From the NCBI RefSeq assembly GCF_001279005.1, contig NZ_LGCN01000252.1, positions 1-20,313 of the forward strand: DNA of 20,313 bases. The letters are read 5' to 3'. A program made the position numbers and the translations under genes. This document shows, piece by piece, positions 1 to 8,587 of the stretch (its first letter is position 1; the number at the start of each line of letters is the position of its first letter). Origin of the DNA: Streptomyces caelestis. GTDB taxonomy: Bacteria; Actinomycetota; Actinomycetes; Streptomycetales; Streptomycetaceae. Below the pieces are notes generated by a model, which was not told the origin of the DNA, did not search any database, and was given only the letters and a program-made list of their open reading frames with translations.

Positions 1-662
1 CCACCGGCACCACCGCGCCCCGCACGGTCCCGGGAGGACCCGCACCCACCGCTCACCCCGCCCAGGGCCGCCCGGCCGCCACCGCGCCCGGCACAGCCGC
101 GGGAAGCACCACGTTCCGCCCTTCCCCCGACCAGGGCCGCCCGTCCCCCACGGGCACCGCCCCACCCCGGGTCCCCACCGGCAGGGCCCTCTCCGCCCCC
201 TCTCCCGGCGGGCGCCGGCCGGCCGCCGCGGTCCTCCCGACCCGGCCGGCCGACAACCGTCCGCCGGCCGGCGCCCGCCCGCGGGTCACCGGCCGGCCTC
301 CCCGCCGTCCCGTCGTCCTCCGGCCCGGGCCCACCGACCACTTCGCCGAGTTGCTGCTCGCCGTCCTCAGCGGGCAGCGTCCCGTGCACGCGATGCTGCG
401 GCACACCGCCGGGCGGGCCTACGACGAGTTGGTGCGGCTCGCCGAGCGCGGGCCGCTGCGCACCCGGGGCGCCCGTCCCGTCGTGCGCGACATCGGCTGG
501 TTCGAGCCCCGCGAGGGCGCCCTCGAGGTGTTCGCCCGGATCGGGGCCGGGGACAGGCTGCGCGCCATGGCCTTCCGGCTGGAACAGGGCCGGGACCTGC
601 GCTGGCGCTGCACCGCCGTGGAACTGGGCGGTCCGCGGGCGCACCGCCCGGACCCCCGCTGA
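1..662 (+). CDS. Rv3235-family protein, 5' end outside the window
   Basis: The reading frame is open from the left edge (frame beginning at base 3) to a TGA at 660-662, so the start codon lies upstream of the window. A TTG at 351 could start a 103-residue protein, but the frame continues without a stop to the edge and the domain already begins before it (TDHFAELL), so I treat the gene as 5' truncated. About the first 110 visible residues are a Pro/Arg/Ala/Gly-rich, probably disordered tail. The last 110 form a compact domain with the segments LLAVLSGQRPVHAMLRH, RVFAR-like strands and a closing RWRCTAVELGG, which I recognise as the actinobacterial Rv3235 family of unknown function. In mycobacteria a member also lies near secA1. 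It converges on secA with a terminator between them. No biochemical role can be assigned. Confidence 0.75.
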   Translation, partial: TGTTAPRTVPGGPAPTAHPAQGRPAATAPGTAAGSTTFRPSPDQGRPSPTGTAPPRVPTGRALSAPSPGGRRPAAAVLPTRPADNRPPAGARPRVTGRPPRRPVVLRPGPTDHFAELLLAVLSGQRPVHAMLRHTAGRAYDELVRLAERGPLRTRGARPVVRDIGWFEPREGALEVFARIGAGDRLRAMAFRLEQGRDLRWRCTAVELGGPRAHRPDPR

Positions 663-674
663 GCGCACGCGCGA

Positions 675-716
675 AGGCCGAGGGCCGGGCACCCTGGGGT
701 GCCCGGCCCTCGGCCT
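675..716. terminator. Bidirectional terminator between the Rv3235-family gene and secA
   Basis: A perfect inverted repeat with 20-bp arms (675-694 and 697-716) is separated by only two bases and is almost entirely G+C. It sits 12 nt after the stop codon of the plus-strand gene and 12 nt after the stop of secA on the other strand. It lacks a long T-tract, as is common for Streptomyces terminators. It can serve both convergent genes. Confidence 0.9.
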
Positions 717-728
717 GCTCATCACCGC

Positions 729-3575
<2,847 letters not shown>

Positions 3576-3855
3576 GGGGGTTGGTCTCCTTGCCGGTCGG
3601 GCCTGGGACGGTCGGTTTCCATTTCACTGACTGGGCAACGGCCATCGTATGCGAGGACCCCGCCACGCCGGGAGGCCCGCCGCGGGGGCGACCGTCGGCT
3701 GCTTCCCATCCGTTTCACGGCTGCCTCGAAAGGACAACGTCCGGGCCCCCCGGATGGTGCCGCCCCGGACCGGCGAATTGCGCGAAGGGTGATCACCGGC
3801 TCACGCACCGCGATGGGGATGGCGCCGTTCACCCCCGCGTGAGCAGAATCGGCCG
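3576..3855. promoter_or_regulatory. Divergent intergenic region between secA and the acetyltransferase gene
   Basis: These 280 bases hold no plausible gene. On the minus strand, AAGGAG at 3586-3591 is the secA ribosome-binding site. A -10-like TACGAT at 3644-3649 (minus) could give a secA leader of about 60 nt, but I see no convincing -35 element. On the plus strand CAGAAT at 3844-3849 lies exactly where a -10 element of a leaderless acetyltransferase transcript would be. The rest shows nothing I recognise. The promoter assignments are guesses from spacing. Confidence 0.4.
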
Positions 3856-4425
3856 ATGGAACCCGTCACGCTCACCACCGACCGCCTCCTGCTGCGCACG
3901 GTCGGCCCGCAGGAGACCGACGCCGTGTACGCGATCTGCCAGGACCCGGACATCCAGCGCTGGACCACGATCCCCTCCCCGTACCTCCCGGAGCACGCGC
4001 GGGGTTTCACGGAGCAGATCGCCCCCGACGGGTGGGCGGACGGTTCGATGTTCACCTTCGGCGTCTTCCTGCCCACCGGGGAGCTCACGGGCATGCTCAG
4101 CCTCACCATGCGCTCCCTCGGGACGGCCGAGATCGGCTTCTGGGGCGCGAGGGAGCACCGCGGCAACGGCTACATCACCGAGGCCGTCCTGGCCGCCTCC
4201 CGCTGGGCCTTCACCCGGATGTCGGTCGACCGCGTGGAGTGGCGCGCGGAGGTGGGCAACGTCGCCTCCCGCGCGGTGGCGGAGCGCGCGGGCTTCACCG
4301 TCGAGGGCGTCCTGCGTTCCTCGCTCAGCAACAAGGGAGTGCTGCGGGACGGCTGGGTGGGCTCCCTGCTCCCGTCCGACCTGGGACTTCCCTCCACGAC
4401 GCCCTACGTTCCCGCACGGGGGTGA
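3856..4425 (+). CDS. GNAT-family N-acetyltransferase, RimJ/RimL type
   Basis: The 189-residue protein is a full-length single-domain GNAT enzyme of the kind that moves an acetyl group from acetyl-CoA to a protein N-terminus or a small amine. The opening LTTDRLLLRTVGPQETDAVYAI is typical of the RimJ/RimL branch. The acetyl-CoA pyrophosphate loop is REHRGNGYITEA (residues 99-110). The downstream NVASRAVAERAGFTVEGVLR (135-154) is the matching C-terminal motif. The substrate cannot be told from the sequence. The chosen ATG has no Shine-Dalgarno sequence but is preceded by CAGAAT at the distance expected for a leaderless mRNA. It stands alone, divergent from secA and 48 nt before the next gene. 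Confidence 0.88.
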   Translation: MEPVTLTTDRLLLRTVGPQETDAVYAICQDPDIQRWTTIPSPYLPEHARGFTEQIAPDGWADGSMFTFGVFLPTGELTGMLSLTMRSLGTAEIGFWGAREHRGNGYITEAVLAASRWAFTRMSVDRVEWRAEVGNVASRAVAERAGFTVEGVLRSSLSNKGVLRDGWVGSLLPSDLGLPSTTPYVPARG

Positions 4426-4459
4426 CCCCGGGCCCTCCGCCGTTGTCAGTGCCGCCCCC

Positions 4460-4465
4460 TATCGT
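4460..4465 (+). promoter_or_regulatory. Possible -10 element of a leaderless winged-helix gene
   Basis: TATCGT ends 8 nt before the ATG at 4474, and there is no purine-rich ribosome-binding site in between. That spacing would place the transcription start at or next to the start codon. No -35 at normal spacing is evident; a TTGTCA at 4443-4448 is only 11 nt upstream, which is too close. Confidence 0.35.
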
Positions 4466-4473
4466 GCGGACGT

Positions 4474-5661
4474 ATGACGACCCTTCCGCGTCCGACCACG
4501 GAACTGACGGCAGACGAGGCCCGCCGCATCGCCCTGCGGGCCCAGGGCTTCCTCGGCGCCCCGGACCGCCGCTCGGGCGTCCGGGGCGTCCTCCGCCATC
4601 TGGGCGCGGTGCAGCTCGACACCATCTCCGTCCTCGCCCGCTCCCACGAGCTCATCCCGTACGCCCGTCTGGGCGCCGTGGGGCGCCGGACCGTCGAGGA
4701 GGCGTACTGGAAGCAGGGGGACCGGCCGCCGCACGCGTTCGAGTACTGGTCGCACGCCGCGTGCATCCTCCCCGTCGAGGAGTGGCCCCACTTCGCCTTC
4801 CGCCGCCGCGCCTACCGCGCCCGCCCGCACTGGCACCACGACCTCCCCGACGGCGCCTACGAGCAGGTGATCAAGCAGCTCCGCGCGGAGGGCCCCCTGA
4901 CGGCCACGGAGTTGGGCGGCGCCAAGCGCACCAGCGAGTGGTGGGACTGGTCCGGCACCAAGGTCGCCGTCGAGCGCGCCCTGATGTACGGCGAGGTGGT
5001 GTGCGTCGAACGCCGCGGCTGGAAGCGGGTCTACGACCTCGCCGAGCGGGCGATCCCCGCCCAGCTGCTGCACGACGAGCTGGACGACGCCGAGTGCCTG
5101 CGCCGTCTGGTCCGCCTGGCCGGCCGGTCCCTCGGCGTGGGCACGCGCGCGGACATCGCCGACTACCACCGTCTCAAGGGGGAGCAGGTCGACGCGGTGA
5201 TCGACGGCTCGGGCCTGGTCCCGGTCACGGTGGAGGGCTGGTCCAAGCCGGCCTGGGCCGATCCGGCGGCACTGGAGACACCGCCGCGCGGCCGGCACCG
5301 TACGACACTGCTGTCCCCGTTCGACTCCCTGGTCTGGGAACGGGCGCGCACGGAGCGGATCTTCGGCTTCACCCACCGCCTGGAGGCCTACGTCCCCAAG
5401 CCCAAGCGGGTGCACGGCTACTTCGCGATGCCCGTCCTCGCGGGCGGCCGGCTCGTCGGCCGGGTCGACCCGGCCCGTGAGGGCCGCACGCTGGTGGCCA
5501 AGCAGGTCACGCTGGAGGGCCGCAAGGCGGTCCCCGCCGTGGCCCGGGCCCTGGTGGAGGCCGCGGGCTGGGTGGACTGCACGGACGTGCGCGTGGAGCG
5601 GGTCGACGCACCGGAGCTGCGCGAGGCCCTCACCCTGGAACTCGCCCGGGCCCTCGCCTGA
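4474..5661 (+). CDS. Winged-helix DNA-binding protein, YcaQ-like DNA glycosylase family (HTH_42)
   Basis: The 395-residue protein matches the HTH_42 (former DUF1006) superfamily, which includes E. coli YcaQ and Streptomyces AlkZ. These are monofunctional glycosylases that remove bulky or crosslinked N-alkyl purines. Family signs are the opening TADEARRIALRAQGF, the block VQLDTISVLARSHELIPYARLG, and the C-terminal SPFDSLVWERARTERIFGF plus YFAMPVLAGGRLVGRVDPA. The catalytic position reads Q47-L48-D49. As I recall the family, Q-hydrophobic-D marks the YcaQ-like branch and Q-hydrophobic-Q marks AlkZ-like self-resistance enzymes, so this is likely a general crosslink or alkyl-base repair enzyme. 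The start ATG has no ribosome-binding site. The gene ends 12 nt from the convergent response-regulator gene, with no hairpin between them. Confidence 0.88.
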   Translation: MTTLPRPTTELTADEARRIALRAQGFLGAPDRRSGVRGVLRHLGAVQLDTISVLARSHELIPYARLGAVGRRTVEEAYWKQGDRPPHAFEYWSHAACILPVEEWPHFAFRRRAYRARPHWHHDLPDGAYEQVIKQLRAEGPLTATELGGAKRTSEWWDWSGTKVAVERALMYGEVVCVERRGWKRVYDLAERAIPAQLLHDELDDAECLRRLVRLAGRSLGVGTRADIADYHRLKGEQVDAVIDGSGLVPVTVEGWSKPAWADPAALETPPRGRHRTTLLSPFDSLVWERARTERIFGFTHRLEAYVPKPKRVHGYFAMPVLAGGRLVGRVDPAREGRTLVAKQVTLEGRKAVPAVARALVEAAGWVDCTDVRVERVDAPELREALTLELARALA

Positions 5662-5673
5662 CGCGGGGCGCCG

Positions 5674-6420
5674 TCACCGGATCTCGAGGATCTTCTCCCG
5701 CATCGCGTAGACCACCGCCTCCATCCTGGAGTGCAGCTGGAGCTTCTCCAGGATGTTGCGCACGTGGTTCTTCACGGTGTTCTCGGAGATGAACAGTTCC
5801 TTGGCGATGTCGCGGTTGTTCATTCCCGTGGCCACCAGCTTGAGGACCTCGAGTTCACGGTCCGTCAGCCGGGGCGCGGGCACCAGCCGGCGCTCGTCGG
5901 TGCGCTGGATCATCGACTTGAACTCGGTGAGCAGTTTCGACGCCATGGACGGGCTGATCTGCGACTGTCCGTCGGCCACCGCGCGAATGGCGGTGGCCAC
6001 CTCGTCCGTGGAGATCTCCTTGAGGAGATAACCGGTCGCGCCCGCTTTGATGGCGTCGTAGAGGTCGGCTTCCTCGTCGCTGATCGTCAGCATGATGATC
6101 TTCGCGCTGGGAGCGACCTCCTTGATGGAGGTGCACGCCTCGATCCCGCCCCGCTTGGGCATCCGCACGTCCATCAGGATGATGTCGGGCAGCAGGTCGG
6201 CCGCCTTCTCCACCGCCTCGGCGCCGTCCCCCGCCTCGCCGATGACCTGGATGTCCTCCTCGGCCTTGAGGACGATCTCCAGTCCGCGGCGGAACAGCGC
6301 GTGGTCGTCCACCACAAGGACCCTGATCGGCTCCTTGCGTGGTGTGTCCGCGTCCGGGCCCATGCCGACGACGCCGTCGTCGGCGCCCTCGTCACGCATC
6401 GGTCCGAAGCTGTCCGCCAT
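5674..6420 (-). CDS. Orphan NarL/LuxR-family response regulator
   Basis: The 248-residue protein has a receiver domain (about residues 31-152) and a LuxR-type helix-turn-helix (about 183-245). Receiver residues are all present: acidic pair D38/D39 (VLVVDDH), phospho-acceptor D84 (IILMDVRMP), T112 and K134. The output domain reads LTDRELEVLKLVATGMNNRDIAKELFI followed by ENTVKNHVRNILEKL, which is canonical. The start is ATG at 6418-6420, with GGGGGAGG just upstream. A longer frame to 6582 exists but lacks both a ribosome-binding site and family similarity. Residues 1-30 form an acidic N-terminal extension. No histidine kinase gene lies next to it, so the partner kinase is unknown. It lies downstream of hpf on the same strand, and its target genes cannot be inferred. 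Confidence 0.93.
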   Translation of the reverse strand: MADSFGPMRDEGADDGVVGMGPDADTPRKEPIRVLVVDDHALFRRGLEIVLKAEEDIQVIGEAGDGAEAVEKAADLLPDIILMDVRMPKRGGIEACTSIKEVAPSAKIIMLTISDEEADLYDAIKAGATGYLLKEISTDEVATAIRAVADGQSQISPSMASKLLTEFKSMIQRTDERRLVPAPRLTDRELEVLKLVATGMNNRDIAKELFISENTVKNHVRNILEKLQLHSRMEAVVYAMREKILEIR

Positions 6421-6528
6421 CGTTCCTCCCCCTGAAGGCTGTGGCCTGTGGTCCTGACCATCGCCAACCCAAGGCAACGGCCCACCGGTTGGGCCGCTGC
6501 GACCATGATTCCATGCCTCGCCGACACC

Positions 6529-6602
6529 GGGGTGCCGGTGTGCGCGCCGAGTGGTCGCACACCGGTGCCCCTGGGGGCGCACACGCGCACCAGGGGCACC
6601 GG
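6529..6602 (-). terminator. Overlapping hairpins downstream of hpf (terminator or attenuator)
   Basis: Beginning 20 nt after the hpf stop codon, a perfect 13-bp stem is formed by 6562-6574 and 6590-6602, with an inner GCGC/GCGC pairing. Its distal arm continues into a second inverted repeat: 6529-6544 against 6556-6571, with ten perfect pairs, two mismatches and four more pairs. Because 6562-6571 takes part in both, the two stems exclude one another. There is no T-tract. The simplest role is termination of the hpf transcript before the response-regulator gene; the shared arm also allows switching. Confidence 0.6.
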
Positions 6603-6622
6603 ATCGGCCGTCACGCGGCGGG

Positions 6623-7315
6623 TCAGCCGCCGAGCGTCCCGCCCGCCTCGGGGGACTGTGTCTGGGTGACCATCGTGTCCGTACTGAGGTGGATCACGCC
6701 GTAGTCGTAGGCGTGCCGCCGGTAGACGACGCTGGGTTCCTTGGTCTCGGAGTCGATGAACAGATAGAAGTCGTGCCCGACCAGCTCCATCTCGTAGAGA
6801 GCCTGGTCGAGGGTCATGGGCGCTGCCACGTGGGTCTTCTCACGGACGACCAGGGGGCCGTCCCCCTGGACCTCCAGGGAGCCGATCTTCTTGGTGGGGA
6901 CGGCTCCTTCTTCCTCCGCCGCGGACATCGCGCCGGCCCCGTTGAGCGTCGCCGCGCCCGGGACGTGGTCGGGGACCTCGGCGGCCGGGATCCTGCGCGC
7001 ACCACGTCGTGAGAAACGCTTGTCGTGCTGCTTGCGCAGCCGTGCGTCCAGCTTCTCCGCCGCCATGTCGAGCGCCGCGTACGGGTCGCTCGCCGCCGCC
7101 TCCGCCCGGATCACCGGACCGCGGGAGCGGAGCGTGATCTCCACCCGGTCGCAGCGGTCGGCCTGTCGGGGGTTGGGCTCCTTGGACACCTCGACGTCGA
7201 GGCTGATCACCTTGCCGTCGAGCTTCTGGATCTTCTCCAGGTTCAGCTTCTCGGCCACGTGCTTCCGGAACCGCTCGGGCACCTCGGTCTTGCGGCCCTT
7301 GACGACGATGTCCAC
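6623..7315 (-). CDS. hpf: Long-form ribosome hibernation promoting factor HPF
   Basis: Long HPF binds the 30S subunit across the mRNA and tRNA channel and dimerises 70S ribosomes into inactive 100S particles during stress or dormancy. The 230-residue protein has the S30AE/YfiA domain at about residues 1-100 (VDIVVKGRKTEVPERFRKHV onward, ending RLRKQHDKR). A variable linker follows (about 101-150), then the dimerisation domain at about 152-208 (MTLDQALYEMELVGHDFYLF, HAYDYGVIHL). I chose GTG at 7313-7315, with CGGAG just upstream. A frame reaching 7531 adds an Arg-rich stretch unlike the family. A small stem lies just upstream of the ribosome-binding site. The gene has a 310-nt upstream region and is probably transcribed on its own, which fits stress control. 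Confidence 0.95.
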   Translation of the reverse strand: MDIVVKGRKTEVPERFRKHVAEKLNLEKIQKLDGKVISLDVEVSKEPNPRQADRCDRVEITLRSRGPVIRAEAAASDPYAALDMAAEKLDARLRKQHDKRFSRRGARRIPAAEVPDHVPGAATLNGAGAMSAAEEEGAVPTKKIGSLEVQGDGPLVVREKTHVAAPMTLDQALYEMELVGHDFYLFIDSETKEPSVVYRRHAYDYGVIHLSTDTMVTQTQSPEAGGTLGG

Positions 7316-7337
7316 GCAGAACTCCGTTCCCGGATCA

Positions 7338-7355
7338 CTCCGCCTCGCTGCGGAG
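7338..7355 (-). promoter_or_regulatory. Small stem-loop in the hpf leader
   Basis: CTCCGC (7338-7343) and GCGGAG (7350-7355) form a six-base-pair stem around a six-base loop. It ends 22 nt before the hpf start codon and just upstream of its ribosome-binding site. It could affect initiation or mRNA stability, or be chance in GC-rich DNA. Confidence 0.3.
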
Positions 7356-7458
7356 CGTCTCCCTTTTGCACCAGATTCCGGTGACGCCCGGAACCTCGGA
7401 CTCGGTGACGTCCACCTCCTCCCCCACGGACGAGATCTCCACTCCACCGGCACGGGTG

Positions 7459-7510
7459 AAAACGAAAAACCCGCAGCACGGTAATCGGATTCGAGAGGTG
7501 TGGCCTGCGG
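7459..7510 (-). terminator. Possible terminator after comF
   Basis: On the minus strand CCGCAG (7505-7510) pairs with CTGCGG (7471-7476) across a 28-nt loop that can be partly closed by CAC/GTG. It is followed by GTTTTTCGTTTT (7459-7470), a T-rich tract that is unusual here. The stem is short, so it is at best a moderate terminator of the comF transcript. Confidence 0.35.
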
Positions 7511-7626
7511 CTTTCCCTCACAACCGAACATATCTCGCCCGGACGGATGTCGTCACCCTCTACCGCGCTTTCCCTCCATTCTGCTGAATTGACCTTGTCA
7601 TTGCCTTCAACGATGCACGTTCTCAG

Positions 7627-8520
7627 TCAGTTCCGGCTTATTTCGAAAGCGTCCGGAGACGCCGCGACGACGGCCGCGCACATCCCGTCGACGACGCCGT
7701 CGGCACTGTCCGCGCCCGCCGTGACCGGCGGCCGTCCGGACCGCCGACCCGCCCACTGTTGAGCTGGTCCGTTCCGCTGTTCTCCTCTCCTTTCCCGCGT
7801 CTCTCCCCCGTACACGGACGCGGGCCCCGAAATACTCGATCCGGCGCCCCGGACCGGCGAGTCGGCCCACGACCGGGCCCGTACGGCACGCGCCGCCTCG
7901 GCCAGCGACGCCCCGGTCGTCATCAGGTCGTCGACCAGGACGACCCGGCCCGCCGAGAGCAGCCGGCCGCAGCCCGGGGCCACGGTCAGCGCGCCCGCGA
8001 GATTGGCCAGCCGCTGCCGGGCGTCGAGTTCCGACTGGTCGGCCACGTCCCGTCGCTGCCGCAGCGCGGGAAGCACGTGTGCGGGTACCCCCGCCCGCCG
8101 CAGCTCACCCGCCGCCGCGTACGCGATCCGCCGGACGGGATCATGCCCCCGCGCCCGCACCGCCCGCCGCGCGGAGGGGACGGGGACGAGCAGCACCGAG
8201 CCGCCGCCCGCGCCCGGCGCGCGGACCGTTGCCAGTCCCGCCCGCACCGCTCCCGACAGCGCCTCGCCGAGCGGTCCGGAGAGGGCCAGGGCACCCCGTT
8301 CCTTGTGGGCCAGCAACGTGGCGCGCACCTCGTCCGCGTACCGGGCCGCCGCGTGCACCGGCGGCAGCCCGGCCGGCTCGGGCGCCGGCCGCACCCGGCA
8401 CGGCCCGGTGCCGCCCAGCGCCGCGCGGCACCGGGCGCAGAGCACCGTACGAGGTCTGCCGCAGCCACCGCACTCGGCCGGGAGCACCAGGTCGGTGAGG
8501 TCCCGCCACCAGTCCCGCAT
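7627..8520 (-). CDS. comF: ComF-family phosphoribosyltransferase-like protein
   Basis: ComF proteins take part in DNA uptake in competent bacteria; their role in Streptomyces is not established. The 297-residue protein starts with a four-cysteine zinc site, C17-x2-C20 and C28-x2-C31 (LPAECGGCGRPRTVLCARC). Next come the ComF block LLVPVPSARRAVRARGHDPV (about 111-129) and the PRPP-binding loop VVLVDDLMTTGAS (193-205). The end CAAVVAASPDAFEISRN is the usual last strand. Between these, residues about 216-275 are a Ser/Gly/Arg-rich insert without family similarity. ATG 8518-8520 gives MRDWWRDL, which fits the family; an ATG at 8554-8556 would add 12 residues. Neither has a strong ribosome-binding site. 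It follows lpqB, with a 67-nt gap. Confidence 0.9.
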   Translation of the reverse strand: MRDWWRDLTDLVLPAECGGCGRPRTVLCARCRAALGGTGPCRVRPAPEPAGLPPVHAAARYADEVRATLLAHKERGALALSGPLGEALSGAVRAGLATVRAPGAGGGSVLLVPVPSARRAVRARGHDPVRRIAYAAAGELRRAGVPAHVLPALRQRRDVADQSELDARQRLANLAGALTVAPGCGRLLSAGRVVLVDDLMTTGASLAEAARAVRARSWADSPVRGAGSSISGPASVYGGETRERRGEQRNGPAQQWAGRRSGRPPVTAGADSADGVVDGMCAAVVAASPDAFEISRN

Positions 8521-8559
8521 GGGACCACTGTGCCAACGCCCGCCGTGCCCGGCCATCCC

Positions 8560-8568
8560 TGTGGATAA
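8560..8568 (-). promoter_or_regulatory. Consensus DnaA box between lpqB and comF
   Basis: The minus strand reads TTATCCACA, a nine-of-nine match to the classical DnaA box and one change from the TTGTCCACA preferred in Streptomyces. It lies in the short gap between lpqB and comF, 40 nt upstream of the comF start. No second box was noticed nearby, so it is not an origin. It could be a regulatory or titration site, or chance. Confidence 0.4.
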
Positions 8569-8587
8569 CTCGGGGGACGGGCCCGGC

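Larger units (their letters stand above)
7316..7626 (-). promoter_or_regulatory. Upstream region of hpf, between comF and hpf
   Basis: This 311-nt stretch holds no credible gene and is distinctly less GC-rich than its surroundings around 7455-7640. It probably carries the hpf promoter or promoters. A possible comF terminator occupies 7459-7510 and a small leader stem 7338-7355. On the minus strand two CGTCACCG copies occur (about 7390-7415). A GGAAT followed after 18 nt by GCT partly resembles a sigma-R type promoter, but the fit is too loose to call. Confidence 0.4.

Noticed and set aside
6421..6582. N-terminal extension of the response regulator to 6582
   Set aside because: The extension crosses the hairpins downstream of hpf, has no ribosome-binding site, and ATG 6420 has an excellent one.
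7390..7415. Two CGTCACCG copies upstream of hpf as MtrA sites
   Set aside because: They are about 24 nt apart, not one helical turn, and the motif is common in GC-rich DNA; not enough to call an operator.
7316..7531. N-terminal extension of HPF to 7531
   Set aside because: HPF proteins begin directly with the strand found at GTG 7315; the extra residues are Arg/Ser-rich and unlike the family.
8560..8568. A replication origin between lpqB and comF
   Set aside because: Only one DnaA box is present, in a 67-nt gap, with no dnaA or dnaN gene nearby; Streptomyces oriC has many boxes.
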